From NCBI RefSeq assembly GCF_003058465.1, contig NZ_CP028901.1:2480001-2544000 (forward strand): DNA of 64,000 nt. The letters run 5' to 3'. The translations under genes and the position numbers were made by a program. This DNA comes from Orrella marina (GTDB lineage: Bacteria > Pseudomonadota > Gammaproteobacteria > Burkholderiales > Burkholderiaceae_B). The notes below the pieces were generated by a model. The model was not told the origin of the DNA, did not search any database, and saw only the letters and a list, made by a program, of their open reading frames with translations. Within the stretch, counting starts at the first letter, position 1, and every line of letters begins with the position of its first letter. Below, in pieces: positions 17,317 through 26,571 of the stretch.

Positions 17317-18165
17317 TCAATCAGTATTTCGACGTCCTGGCTCATACCCCAGAGCCTCAGAAATTGTTCTCGCTGTTTCGACGAGTTGTTGTATCCATCC
17401 GTCCTGCAGACGCTCGGATGGAGCCGAAATGGACAAGCCTGCAACCAGGCGCCCGGTATCGTCATGAATGCCTGCAGCGATACAGCGAACCCCCATCTCA
17501 AGTTCTTCATTGTCTCGCGCATACCCGTGCCGGCGCACGAACGCCAGCTCTTTCTCAAGCTGGTCATACGCGGTGATGCTGTTCTTGGTGTTACCAGCCA
17601 ACCCCGTACGGGTCGCGTAGGCGCGGACCTGGCGAGGATCTGAAACACAAAGAAAGAGTTTGCCCGTCGACGTCAGATGCAAAGGAGCACGCCCACCAAT
17701 TGCCCTGACGACCTGCATTCCGGATCGTTCGCTCCAGGCGCGATCGACATAAACGATCTCGTCACCCTGCTGAATGGAAAGATTGACCGTCTGTCCGGTC
17801 AGTTTGTGCAGACTCTGCATCGCTTCTACGGCAGCTTCGCGCACATTCAGGCGTCCTCTAACCAGCGAGCCAAGCTCCAGCAGACGCATGCCCAACTGAT
17901 ACATTCCGCTGTCGACCCGCTCCACATAACGGGCTACCACAAGATCATTCAGAATCCGATGTGCAGTAGAAGGATGTAGCCCTGTGTTGGCGGAAAGCCC
18001 CTTCAGAGAAATCGGTTCCGCCTCGTTTGCCAGTGCGTCAAGCAATCTGGTAGCGCGCTCGATTACCTGTATCGCCATCCCTGGTGAAGTGCCACTCTCT
18101 TGCAGAAAGCCACTTTCGCTCTGGCCGGTCTTCAAACCCGCATGATCTCTCAATCTACTTGTCAT
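17317..18165 (-). CDS. IclR-family transcriptional regulator
   Basis: 282 residues. The winged helix-turn-helix lies at ~30-90 (IERATRLLDALANEAEPISL, then LHPSTAHRILNDL). The IclR effector-binding domain follows, with QQGDEIVYVDRAWSERSG, APLHLTSTGKLFL and the closing EELEMGVRCIAAGI and DTGRLVAGLSISAP. IclR proteins usually control aromatic or carboxylate catabolism and respond to small organic acids. It is transcribed alone; nearby candidate targets are not obvious, since the liv operon lies 2.3 kb away. The first ~28 residues are unstructured-looking, so a later start at Met30 is possible. Confidence 0.9.
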   Translation of the reverse strand: MTSRLRDHAGLKTGQSESGFLQESGTSPGMAIQVIERATRLLDALANEAEPISLKGLSANTGLHPSTAHRILNDLVVARYVERVDSGMYQLGMRLLELGSLVRGRLNVREAAVEAMQSLHKLTGQTVNLSIQQGDEIVYVDRAWSERSGMQVVRAIGGRAPLHLTSTGKLFLCVSDPRQVRAYATRTGLAGNTKNSITAYDQLEKELAFVRRHGYARDNEELEMGVRCIAAGIHDDTGRLVAGLSISAPSERLQDGWIQQLVETARTISEALGYEPGRRNTD

Positions 18166-18288
18166 TATTTATTCTCAATCTGCAGTGAACTCTGCCGACA
18201 CAACGACAAGGCACAAAAAATGCGGCACTGCAACATGCGCATTCTAAGCTAGAACTCCCATTTTGGGTAGCGCGAAGTCGCGCCAATA

Positions 18289-19125
18289 TCATTCGATACG
18301 GGTACTCGATCTCGCGAGCGTTGGCTCAAGTGTCGCCCCGAGATTCAATGCCTCTTCTCGCAAAAAAGCGATCGCTGGCTTGGCCGAATCAAGCGGTCCT
18401 TTAACACCGAGTTCAATGTGTGCCGCTCTCGCCCCCTCGCCGACTGAAGGCAGACTGAACGCCTTGACATCCTGCCAGCGTTGCTCGATCTCCTCAAGCG
18501 AAGGCGCGATTCTGGACTCAGGAATGTTGTAGGCGACAAATGAAAGCTCTTCTGTCCTGACAGTCTGATGCAGGTGCGCGTAGCGATGGTCCAGCGTCCA
18601 CTCCAGCATCGGCCAGGCCATGACCGGAAAGCCAGGTACAAACGTATGATCATGAATAAAAAATCCTGGAATCCGGTTGTACGGATTCGGCACGATCTGC
18701 GAACCAGCGGGAAAGGTACCCATCTGCAACCGACGCTGATTCTCTGGCGCAGACATGTCTGCAGTTCCCTGACCCTTGCTCGCCATCTCGGCACAACGTT
18801 GCGCGATTTCGAACTCGGCCTCTGGATGCAGGACCAGGTCGACACCTAGTGCTGCTGCAACCGCCTGTCGCGTGTGATCATCGGTTGTTGCACCGATACC
18901 GCCGCAAGAGAACACAATATCGCCCGACTCAAAGGATTCTTGGTAAGCCTTGGTCAGCAGGGCACGATCATCTGACAAAATTCGCGCCCAGGCCAGAGAC
19001 AATCCTCTACTCGAGAGCATCTCGATCACCTTGCCCAGATGTTTATCCTGACGCCGCCCCGACAGAATCTCATCACCGACAATAATGACGCCAATCCGTC
19101 GTGACGCTTGAGGTGACTCACTCAT
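18289..19125 (-). CDS. Molybdopterin-binding / CinA N-terminal-like protein
   Basis: 278 residues with a MoCF-biosynthesis-type domain: VIIVGDEILSGRRQDKHLG near the N-terminus and FSCGGIGATTDDHTRQAVA at ~70-90, as in the nucleotide/molybdopterin-binding fold of MoaB, MogA and CinA. It lacks the C-terminal CinA nicotinamide-mononucleotide deamidase domain. It starts 3 bp after the EI24 gene's stop, so the two form an operon. Stand-alone CinA-N proteins of this type are widespread and poorly understood; ADP-ribose or related nucleotide pyrophosphatase activity has been described for CinA-type domains. The precise role here is unknown. Confidence 0.8.
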   Translation of the reverse strand: MSESPQASRRIGVIIVGDEILSGRRQDKHLGKVIEMLSSRGLSLAWARILSDDRALLTKAYQESFESGDIVFSCGGIGATTDDHTRQAVAAALGVDLVLHPEAEFEIAQRCAEMASKGQGTADMSAPENQRRLQMGTFPAGSQIVPNPYNRIPGFFIHDHTFVPGFPVMAWPMLEWTLDHRYAHLHQTVRTEELSFVAYNIPESRIAPSLEEIEQRWQDVKAFSLPSVGEGARAAHIELGVKGPLDSAKPAIAFLREEALNLGATLEPTLARSSTRIE

Positions 19126-19128
19126 GAT

Positions 19129-19947
19129 TCATTCCTTTGTATAAGACTCTATCAACGCAGGCTCTGTCGTGACTGAAAGGTCACGCTTCTGACGCAACGC
19201 TTCCAGCCCAAAGTGCGCAAACACCAAACCGGAAAAGACCGGCAGGAAAACCCATGCGGGAGGTAAAAGATTAAGCAGAGCACATATCAACCCTATGCTC
19301 CAGAAACCAATATTCCGGTCCTGCAACAGCGACTTTCGCTCCTCAGAAGAAGCATGATCAGCGACAGCATCGATGCGCATCATCCTGGAGAACGCAAACG
19401 TCCACCAGAACACAGAAAGAATCATCCCGAGCGGAGGAATGAGCCAAAGAGGCAGCGTAACGAGCCAGCCCGTCATGAAAACGATACTCACCCAGACGGC
19501 ATTCCAGACACTGATGAGAAATGCATGCCGCCCTCGAGGCTTCACATCAGGGTAGTTATGACGACTCAAGTGAGCCAGCACCATCGGCATGATCCACACC
19601 GCGGCGACGGCCAGTCCAACAATTCCCGCCAGTGGAAGCAAAATGATGACTGCAATGATCGGGATCATCCACGCCTTGAGCACCAGAAATCCGGCGGTCC
19701 CGATCACAGGATCTACCATGCCAGGCACCGATGACTCTGTCAGTGAGTCCGAAAGCCACTCGGTAAGGGGTGACCACCCCAGCCAGATCAAAATCGAACC
19801 TAACACCAGCGTCACAATAACTGGCAGGAAGAGCGCGAATATCATTCGCGGATGCAACTGAGAGCGCAACGCGCGCAGAAAAGCCTGACCGACCCCGTTA
19901 AAAGGTCCATCAGACTGCGAAGATTTGGATTGCGGATTAGTGTACAT
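19129..19947 (-). CDS. EI24-domain inner-membrane protein (CysZ-like fold)
   Basis: 272 residues with four to six hydrophobic segments (MIFALFLPVIVTLVLGSILI; MIPIIAVIILLPLAGIVGLA; VSIVFMTGWLVTLPLWLIPP; WAPP-type segment LPPAWVFLPVFSGLVFAHFG). Short polar termini and the PRGRHAFLISVWNAVWVS loop match the EI24/CysZ group. CysZ imports sulphate, but most beta-proteobacterial EI24 proteins are uncharacterised, so I do not assign transport of sulphate. It leads a two-gene operon with the CinA-like gene and is divergent from a thioredoxin gene 57 bp away. Confidence 0.8.
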   Translation of the reverse strand: MYTNPQSKSSQSDGPFNGVGQAFLRALRSQLHPRMIFALFLPVIVTLVLGSILIWLGWSPLTEWLSDSLTESSVPGMVDPVIGTAGFLVLKAWMIPIIAVIILLPLAGIVGLAVAAVWIMPMVLAHLSRHNYPDVKPRGRHAFLISVWNAVWVSIVFMTGWLVTLPLWLIPPLGMILSVFWWTFAFSRMMRIDAVADHASSEERKSLLQDRNIGFWSIGLICALLNLLPPAWVFLPVFSGLVFAHFGLEALRQKRDLSVTTEPALIESYTKE

Positions 19948-20004
19948 TCAGTTCAAACCGTTTAACACCGTTATGATAGGGCAAACCCGATACCCGGTGC
20001 ACAT

Positions 20005-20394
20005 ATGAGTGTTTATTTACCCAACGATTCCGGTCTGGCAACACTGCTGGCCCGAAGCGACAAACTGCTTGTCGTATGCTACTGCGCAGCCTGGTGCGAC
20101 ACCTGTAATGAATACCACCCCAAACTCGTCGAGCTATCAGAGAAACGCCCTGATACGGTGTTTGTATGGGTCGACATAGAGGAAGAACCCGAACTGCTAG
20201 ATGATGAGGATGTGGAAAACTTTCCGACCATCCTGCTCGAAAAATCTGGCAAGACGCTATTCTTCGGGACCGTCCTGCCACACATCGGCCAGCTTGAACG
20301 ACTGATACAGGCCGTCGAAGAATCGGATGGCGAATCATTTTCCGGGCCAGCCCCGGGAGGGGTGCGCAATTTGCTGCTGGAGAGATCTGCCTGA
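20005..20394 (+). CDS. Thioredoxin-family protein
   Basis: 129 residues, no signal peptide. The active site is WCDTC inside AAWCDTCNEYHPKLVEL (~residues 30-46), so a redox-active CxxC with Asp-Thr in place of the classic Gly-Pro. A cis-Pro follows in ENFPTILLEKSG, as in thioredoxin folds. The C-terminal tail is acidic, then Gly/Pro-rich. It is probably a cytosolic disulphide reductase or a dedicated partner of an unknown protein. Divergent from the EI24-CinA pair. Confidence 0.85.
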   Translation: MSVYLPNDSGLATLLARSDKLLVVCYCAAWCDTCNEYHPKLVELSEKRPDTVFVWVDIEEEPELLDDEDVENFPTILLEKSGKTLFFGTVLPHIGQLERLIQAVEESDGESFSGPAPGGVRNLLLERSA

Positions 20395-20482
20395 GCATTG
20401 ACACGCAATCGCGTGCAGCAGGCGACACAAGGTTGCAATCACGTTGCATCGAACTTCAGAAATGCAATCAATCTGTTTCTGA

Positions 20483-21202
20483 CTATGTTGCAAGGTAACG
20501 CTGCCGCAAAGAGGTGTCAGCCTGAAACTGTGGCGTGTCGCCTTCCCAGACCGTCACGCCTTTCTCCAGGATGTAGTGCCTGTCACATAGGTGCAGCAGA
20601 TGTTTGAGATTCTTGTCTGTAATCAGAATCGACATGCCTTCGGTACGCAACGCATCCAGTGCCGTCCAGATCTCCTGCCGAATGACGGGCGCCAGTCCCT
20701 CAGTTGCTTCATCGAGAACCAGCAGGACCGGATTGGTCATCAATGCACGGCCAATTGCCAGCATCTGCTGCTCCCCACCTGAAAGCTGGTTTCCAAAATT
20801 GTTGCGACGCCCCGCGAGTTTTGGAAATAATGACATAACCCGGTCAAGGTTCCAGTTTTTGAGTCCGGTATTCGAGTCACGTGCGGTGGCAACGAGATTC
20901 TCCCAGACTGTCAGATTGGGAAATATCTGTCTGCCTTCGGGAACCAGCCCGAGCCCAGCGCGTGCGATCTGATAAGCGGGCCATTCATCAATTCGCGTTC
21001 CCCTGAATTGAACCTGACCTTTCAGGCAGGGCAACATCCCAAAAATCGTTCTGATCGTAGTGGTCTTTCCCATACCGTTGCGACCTTGCAAACTCACACA
21101 CTGACCAGGCAGTACAGTCAGATTGACATCAAACAGCACTTGACTCGGACCGTATCCAGCCTGAACGCTGCGTACGCTGAGCAATGATTCAGCGCTTTCC
21201 AT
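20483..21202 (-). CDS. livF: Branched-chain amino-acid ABC transporter ATPase LivF
   Basis: 239 residues, a normal LivF length. Walker A is GRNGMGKTT, the signature is LSGGEQQMLAIGRAL, and Walker B is LLVLDEATEGLAP, the last being a LivF hallmark. It overlaps livG by one base and is last in the operon livK-H-M-G-F (minus strand). It powers uptake of branched-chain or other amino acids, or related acyl compounds such as amides and short organic acids, through LivHM. Confidence 0.93.
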   Translation of the reverse strand: MESAESLLSVRSVQAGYGPSQVLFDVNLTVLPGQCVSLQGRNGMGKTTTIRTIFGMLPCLKGQVQFRGTRIDEWPAYQIARAGLGLVPEGRQIFPNLTVWENLVATARDSNTGLKNWNLDRVMSLFPKLAGRRNNFGNQLSGGEQQMLAIGRALMTNPVLLVLDEATEGLAPVIRQEIWTALDALRTEGMSILITDKNLKHLLHLCDRHYILEKGVTVWEGDTPQFQADTSLRQRYLAT

Positions 21203-21963
21203 CAGTCGATCTCCTCATCACCCAGGTACGCTTCGCGAACCTTCGGATTGGACTTGACATGAGCGGGCGTGTCGCAAACCAGCACTTGACCGTAGACCAG
21301 CACACTGATCCGGTCTGCCAGCGCGAACACGGCATCCATGTCATGCTCGACTAGCAACATGGCGCACTGGCCACGTAGATTATCGAACAACTCCACCATC
21401 CGCTCGGATTCCGCGGGACCTAACCCTGCCATCGGCTCGTCAAGCAACATGAGCCCTGGCTCGGTGGCCAGCGCCATTGCGACTTCGATCAGGCGTTGTT
21501 GTCCGTAGGCGAGCGTGCCAACCATCGCATTCTGCAGGCCAAGCATACCCACCCGATCAAGAAACATACAGGCTCGCTCCACCAGATTCCGATCACGCAG
21601 CACCGGCCTGAAAAAATGGAAATTGTGCCCCGCGTGCGCCTGCACGGCCAACAGCACATTCTCAAGTGCTGTGAACGCTGTGATCGAAGAGTTGATCTGA
21701 TAGGACCTGCTGATTCCAGCGCGGGCCCGTCTGGCCATGGACCAGCCCCCGATACTGCGGCCATGCAACTCGATCGATCCGCTGTCCGGACGGACCTCAC
21801 CTGCTATCTGACTGATCAGCGTTGTTTTACCCGCTCCGTTGGGTCCGATGAGTGCATGTATCTCCTGGCTGTTTACGACCAGATCGACTCGATCAGTCAC
21901 CTGAATCGCACCGAAACGCTTGCACAACTGGTTGACTTTCAGAACTGGCTGGGCAGACATCAA
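21202..21963 (-). CDS. livG: Branched-chain amino-acid ABC transporter ATPase LivG
   Basis: 253 residues. Walker A is GPNGAGKTT and the degenerate signature region is TLAYGQQRLIEVAMALA, followed by Walker B MLLDEPMAGLGPAE, all typical of LivG. The C-terminal segment VLVCDTPAHVKSNPKVREAY is the usual LivG end. Its start overlaps livM by 4 bp. It pairs with LivF as a heterodimeric motor on the cytoplasmic face of LivHM. Confidence 0.93.
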   Translation of the reverse strand: MMSAQPVLKVNQLCKRFGAIQVTDRVDLVVNSQEIHALIGPNGAGKTTLISQIAGEVRPDSGSIELHGRSIGGWSMARRARAGISRSYQINSSITAFTALENVLLAVQAHAGHNFHFFRPVLRDRNLVERACMFLDRVGMLGLQNAMVGTLAYGQQRLIEVAMALATEPGLMLLDEPMAGLGPAESERMVELFDNLRGQCAMLLVEHDMDAVFALADRISVLVYGQVLVCDTPAHVKSNPKVREAYLGDEEID

Positions 21964-22949
21964 TCATGCTCCTGGGCATGCGCACGGGCAGCACCCTTGG
22001 GAAAGAATATCCCCCAGAGACCACCTCGCAAACCTAGCACCATCAGCAAGATAAGCGGACCGATCACCAGTGGCCAATGAGGGGTGACCAGTTTTACAGC
22101 GTCCTCAACAAGCAACAGTGCTGCCGCACCGGCCACGGGACCGAATACTGTTGCCGCCCCGCCCAACAACACCATCACCATCAACTCCGCCGAGACCATC
22201 CAGCTCATCAAAGAAGGGGAAACGAATCCGGTCAGGTTGGCCATGAAGAATCCGCCCAGCGCACACACTTGAGCGGAGATAATGTAAGCCACCAGCCGAT
22301 AGGGCTGCGCACTTGTTCCAACGGCTTGCACCCGCCTTGTATCGTATCGCGTCGCCCGCAACACCAGACCAAACCGCGACTGAACGATCAAGCTGGTTGC
22401 CCACAACACCAGCAACACACTCGCCAGAATAGAAAGATAGACAGCAACGGGTTGCCCGGTCACCGACCCGAAGTCGCTGACCCTTGACAGACTGATACCC
22501 TCATCTCCCCCAAAATTCCGGAGACTGACAAAGACATAAAAGAAGAGCTGGGCAAACGCCAAGGTAATCATGATGAAAGCCATGCCCTGTGTTCGCAACG
22601 AAATCCACCCGACAATCAACGCCACCACAGCAGAAACTGACAATGCGGTTAACAGGTGAACCCATCCATTAAAGACATCGAACTCGGTCAATATTCCAAC
22701 TGAATAGGCGCCCAAACCCACATACATTGCGTGCCCGAGGCTGGCCATCGCCCCAAAACCAAGCACCAGATTCAAGCCCAGAGCGCATAACGCAAAAACC
22801 AGAATCCGACCGAAGTACGTCAGGACATAAGTGTCTCCGGAAACAAACGAGTACACCGGTACCAGACAAAAGCACAGCATGATCAGACCTGCGATCAATT
22901 TGCGCAGCCACACCCGATCTTTCGAAGTCTCCATCAGACTCTGACTCAT
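21960..22949 (-). CDS. livM: Branched-chain amino-acid ABC transporter permease LivM
   Basis: 329 residues with about ten hydrophobic helices. The conserved LivM stretch ALGLNLVLGFGAMASLGHA (~55-75) and the later GGAATVFGPVAGAAALLLVE (coupling-helix region) are present. It overlaps livH and livG by 4 bp on each side. It forms the inner-membrane channel with LivH. Confidence 0.92.
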   Translation of the reverse strand: MSQSLMETSKDRVWLRKLIAGLIMLCFCLVPVYSFVSGDTYVLTYFGRILVFALCALGLNLVLGFGAMASLGHAMYVGLGAYSVGILTEFDVFNGWVHLLTALSVSAVVALIVGWISLRTQGMAFIMITLAFAQLFFYVFVSLRNFGGDEGISLSRVSDFGSVTGQPVAVYLSILASVLLVLWATSLIVQSRFGLVLRATRYDTRRVQAVGTSAQPYRLVAYIISAQVCALGGFFMANLTGFVSPSLMSWMVSAELMVMVLLGGAATVFGPVAGAAALLLVEDAVKLVTPHWPLVIGPLILLMVLGLRGGLWGIFFPKGAARAHAQEHD

Positions 22950-23875
22950 GACTGCCCTCTAGCACGCATCGGAAACAGGCCTTGCGGGCGAAACGCGAGA
23001 ACAATCGCCATCAGCAGATAGACCAGCATGGATGCAAGAGCGGGCCCAACTGCGGTCGCAATCGCTGGATCGAATGTAGCTCGCAACCAGACCGGAATGA
23101 AGACTCGTCCCAAAGTATCAACAAGTCCGACGATGATGGCTCCCAGGAATGCTCCCCGGATCGATCCGATTCCGCCGATGACGATCACAACCAGCGTCAG
23201 GATCAGCGTAGGCTCGCCCATGCCGGACTCGATCGAAAGAATCGGCCCAACCAGAGCACCCGCCAGCCCGGCCAGTGCCGCGCCAAGGGCAAACACGAAC
23301 CTGTTCAGCCACCCGATATTGACACCCAGCGCCGACACCATCTCCCTGTTGCTGGCCCCAGCCCTGATCAACATCCCGATACGGGTTCGCTCAATCAGAA
23401 GATAGAGACCTAGCGCAACCAGCAATCCGGAGACAATGATCAGAAGACGATACGATGGATACATGAATCCACCCAAGTTCACCGCCCCGGACAAGGCTTC
23501 CGGTGTTTCCATATACACAGGCGAGCTACCCCAGATGACGCTGACAAGCTCATTGCAGAAGAGAACGATTCCAAAGGTCGCCAGCACCTGCTCGAGGTGT
23601 GATCGCCGATGAAGACGGTACAGCCCCAGCATATCGCCAGCCAGTCCAACCAGGAACATCAGTACAACTGACAAAAGGATGGCGAGCGCAAACGAACCAG
23701 TGTGCACAGAAAGGCTGGCCGCGAAATAAGCCCCGAACATGTAAAGTGAACCGTGTGCCAGGTTCACAAAACTCATGATCCCAAAGACAAGTGTCAGCCC
23801 GGCTGCCATCAAAAACAACAGCAGACCGAACTGAAGGCCATTAAGCGCCTGCCCAACAAACAGATTGAAAGTCAC
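22946..23875 (-). CDS. livH: Branched-chain amino-acid ABC transporter permease LivH
   Basis: 309 residues with eight or more membrane helices. The family start NLFVGQALNGLQFGLLLFLM and LVFGIMSFVNLAHGSLYMFG are clear, and GGIGSIRGAFLGAIIVGL is the EAA-like coupling loop. It lies 11 bp after livK and overlaps livM (ATGA). Heteromeric partner of LivM. Confidence 0.92.
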   Translation of the reverse strand: MTFNLFVGQALNGLQFGLLLFLMAAGLTLVFGIMSFVNLAHGSLYMFGAYFAASLSVHTGSFALAILLSVVLMFLVGLAGDMLGLYRLHRRSHLEQVLATFGIVLFCNELVSVIWGSSPVYMETPEALSGAVNLGGFMYPSYRLLIIVSGLLVALGLYLLIERTRIGMLIRAGASNREMVSALGVNIGWLNRFVFALGAALAGLAGALVGPILSIESGMGEPTLILTLVVIVIGGIGSIRGAFLGAIIVGLVDTLGRVFIPVWLRATFDPAIATAVGPALASMLVYLLMAIVLAFRPQGLFPMRARGQS

Positions 23876-23886
23876 AAACGTTCAGG

Positions 23887-25059
23887 TCAGAGCGGACATT
23901 CTTTGAGGTACGAGTCGGAGTGACCTGGCAAGGTTTCCTGGAGCGTCTTGTGTGAGACCCGTCCCTTGTCGTCCTTTGCCACCTCGAATACATACATGTC
24001 AAGGACTGGGAACCCATTTTTGTTGAATTTGAAATTGCCACGAACTGATTCGAAATCAGCTTCGCGCAATGCTGCCTTCAACGCAGCCTTGTCCTTTGCG
24101 TTCCCATCCGTCTTGGCAAGCGCACTGTCAAGCAGCATGGCTGCATCGTAGGCCTGCGCAGCGTATTGCGAAGGGATACGTCCGTACTTGGCCTCAAAAT
24201 CAGCCACGAACTTCTTGTTGGCTGCATTATCAAAGTCCGGCCCCCAGAACGAACCCGAAATCGCGCCAATAGCGGTCTCCTGCAAAGCGGGAAGGGTCGA
24301 GCCGTCAAAGCTTGAGACAGACATCAGAGGAATCTGGCCAAGCAACCCCGCCTGACGGAACTGTTTGATGAAGTTAATTCCCATACCACCCGGATAGAAA
24401 ACATAGACGGCATCGGGTGCAGCGGCTTGCAACTGCGCAATTTCAGCCGAGTAATCAGGCTGGTTGACGCGGGTATACACCTCGCCCACGATGTTGCCCT
24501 TGAAAAATCGCTTGAAACCACCCACAGCATCTCGCCCGGCTTGATAGTTAGGTGCCATCACGTAAACATTCTTGTATCCCTTGTCGGTGGCATATTTGCC
24601 GACACCTTCTGCCTGCTGGTCGTTCTGATAGGAGGCAAAGAAGAAATTCGGGTCACACCGCTCACCGGCCAGCGGTGCTGGACCTGCGTTCATCCCGACA
24701 AAGATTGTTTCCGAATCGGCCAGGGGCTTTGCAATGGCCATCATGACATTGGAAAACGTGATACCACCCACGATGTCGACCTGATCCCGCTCAATGAATC
24801 GGTTCACAGTCTGGACTGCCAGGTCGGGCTTGAGCTGATCGTCTTCCTTGATCACTTCCACAGTCGCCCCGCCGAGCTTGCCACCAGCATTCTCGATCCC
24901 TAGCATGAACCCATCGTACATATCCTGGCCCAATGCGGCGGCGGGCCCGGACAAAGTCGCCATGAATCCAATCTTGACAGGTTCACCCTGAGCAAACGCC
25001 CACGCTGGCGCAGCCGCCAGCAACATTGCTCCAATCGATCGTCTGAACTGTGATGTCAT
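23887..25059 (-). CDS. livK: Branched-chain amino-acid-type substrate-binding protein LivK
   Basis: 390 residues from ATG 25059, with a signal peptide RRSIGAMLLAAAPAWAFAQG cleaved near residue 24. The periplasmic-binding fold (Peripla_BP_6) shows VKIGFMATLSGPAAALGQDM and GNFKFNKNGFPVLDMYVFEV. ATG 25074 (five residues longer) and 25137 are possible, but 25059 gives the most typical signal peptide; no start has a strong ribosome site. It leads the liv operon. Related Burkholderiales proteins often bind aromatic or carboxylic compounds, so the ligand is not certain. Confidence 0.9.
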   Translation of the reverse strand: MTSQFRRSIGAMLLAAAPAWAFAQGEPVKIGFMATLSGPAAALGQDMYDGFMLGIENAGGKLGGATVEVIKEDDQLKPDLAVQTVNRFIERDQVDIVGGITFSNVMMAIAKPLADSETIFVGMNAGPAPLAGERCDPNFFFASYQNDQQAEGVGKYATDKGYKNVYVMAPNYQAGRDAVGGFKRFFKGNIVGEVYTRVNQPDYSAEIAQLQAAAPDAVYVFYPGGMGINFIKQFRQAGLLGQIPLMSVSSFDGSTLPALQETAIGAISGSFWGPDFDNAANKKFVADFEAKYGRIPSQYAAQAYDAAMLLDSALAKTDGNAKDKAALKAALREADFESVRGNFKFNKNGFPVLDMYVFEVAKDDKGRVSHKTLQETLPGHSDSYLKECPL

Positions 25060-25515
25060 CTTGTATGGTTCCATTCGAGTTAAGAACTGCCGGGCAAACC
25101 CCGTCCTTGAATCAGCGCGTCGCCGACCGCGAATCAACGCGAAACAGGCCTCGCCAGAAAATATGTAACGACTTGTTTACCAGAATATATAGGAAAACAC
25201 GCCTATAAGTCAGTTACGTCTCTTGTCAGGCCTCTTGTTATACATTTTGCCATGTCAATTTTTGTCCTGTATGCGCCCCGGGGCGATATCGGTATCTCCG
25301 GATGGAATCGCCAGGAAAAAGCTGCTTATCCATTCTGATGGATCAACTTCAATGGGCAACAGGCAGACAAGTCTGGCATTTGCAACGGAGCAACGCTGAT
25401 CTAAACTCGGACTTGAAACGGGACTGATCACAATGAACATTTGTGCTCCCATGTCACCGCCCACAGTCACGGCCCACATTTCAAACCCGAAGTTCTGAAG
25501 CAACTGGAATCCATC
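25060..25515. promoter_or_regulatory. Divergent intergenic region between livK and the HDAC-family gene, with a small dyad
   Basis: No gene supported. It must hold the livK promoter (minus) and the amidohydrolase promoter (plus). An A+T-rich section at 25170-25210 contains the dyad TATAGG-N8-CCTATA (25188-25207), a plausible operator. Frames at 25255-25440 have no recognisable product. Confidence 0.4.
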
Positions 25516-26535
25516 TTGAAAGCGTTCTACGACAAAAGACTGCAACTCCATACCCCTCAAACCTATCTGTCTCGAGGCAAGATGCGTACACCGCAGGAAC
25601 TGCCAGTCAGATCTGAGAAGCTTCTGGAAGGTGCCATAGCAGCAGGACTGGAGATGCTCCCTCCACAAGACTACGGGATGAATCCATTACTGGATGTGCA
25701 CGATCCGGCCTATCTGATATTTCTGAGAACAGCACACTCGCAGTGGCAGAAACTCGGGCCAGACTGGGGTGACGAGGTGATCTCCAACATCTACGTGCGA
25801 CATCCGAACGCCCAGAGAGGCATACTGGCACTTGCAGCCATGCACCTGGCCGACGGCAGTTGTCCGGTTGGTGAGCATACATGGACGACTTGTTACTGGG
25901 CCGCGCAGTGCGCCATTAACGCCGCACAGGCCGTGCTGGATGGAGACTCGAGAGCCTACGCTCTTTGCAGGCCCCCTGGCCATCACGCACGGCGGGACGC
26001 GGCAGGTGGATTCTGCTATCTGAACAATGCAGCAATTGCGGCAGAAATGATTGCCAGAACATCCAGAAGGGTCGTCATTCTGGATACTGACGTGCATCAT
26101 GGGCAAGGCATTCAGGAGATCTTTTACAATCGGGACGATATTCTTTACATCTCCATTCATGCCGACCCGACCAATTTCTACCCTGTTGTCGCCGGTTTTG
26201 AGCAAGAGAAAGGTTCCGGTGCTGGCTATGGTTACAACATCAACCTCCCGATGCCGCATGGTTCAAGTGAAAGCGATTTTTTTGAGAGGCTGGACATTGC
26301 CACAGAGGCAATCAAGGATTTCAAGCCTGACATGTTGGTTCATTCGCTCGGTTTTGATATCTATGAGCAGGACCCTCAGTCAAAGGTTGCTGTCACGCAG
26401 TCCGGGTTCAAGCAGTTAGGCGACAGAATCCGCCGATTTGCCTTGCCAACAGTTGTCGTCCAGGAAGGCGGGTACCACTACGACACGCTCGCCACTAACC
26501 TTCAAGCTTACTGCAAGGGTCTGCTTGCCCTTTGA
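25516..26535 (+). CDS. Histone-deacetylase-family protein (acetylpolyamine amidohydrolase type)
   Basis: 339 residues from a TTG start at 25516. The recognisable family start is KAFYDKRLQLHTPQTYLSRG, directly after this TTG, with GGAA six bases upstream. The longer frame from TTG 25441 adds 25 residues without homology. Catalytic motifs are complete: RPPGHHARRD (active-site His pair), DTDVHHGQGIQ (zinc Asp and His), HSLGFDIYEQDP (second zinc Asp) and the late Tyr region QEGGYHYDTLA. Bacterial members deacetylate acetylpolyamines or other N-acyl amines using zinc. It is divergent from livK, so it may act on a compound imported by the Liv system; that link is inference. Confidence 0.88.
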   Translation: MKAFYDKRLQLHTPQTYLSRGKMRTPQELPVRSEKLLEGAIAAGLEMLPPQDYGMNPLLDVHDPAYLIFLRTAHSQWQKLGPDWGDEVISNIYVRHPNAQRGILALAAMHLADGSCPVGEHTWTTCYWAAQCAINAAQAVLDGDSRAYALCRPPGHHARRDAAGGFCYLNNAAIAAEMIARTSRRVVILDTDVHHGQGIQEIFYNRDDILYISIHADPTNFYPVVAGFEQEKGSGAGYGYNINLPMPHGSSESDFFERLDIATEAIKDFKPDMLVHSLGFDIYEQDPQSKVAVTQSGFKQLGDRIRRFALPTVVVQEGGYHYDTLATNLQAYCKGLLAL

Positions 26536-26571
26536 CTGGCCTTGAGAGGCTGGCGTATCCGCTCTGGAATT

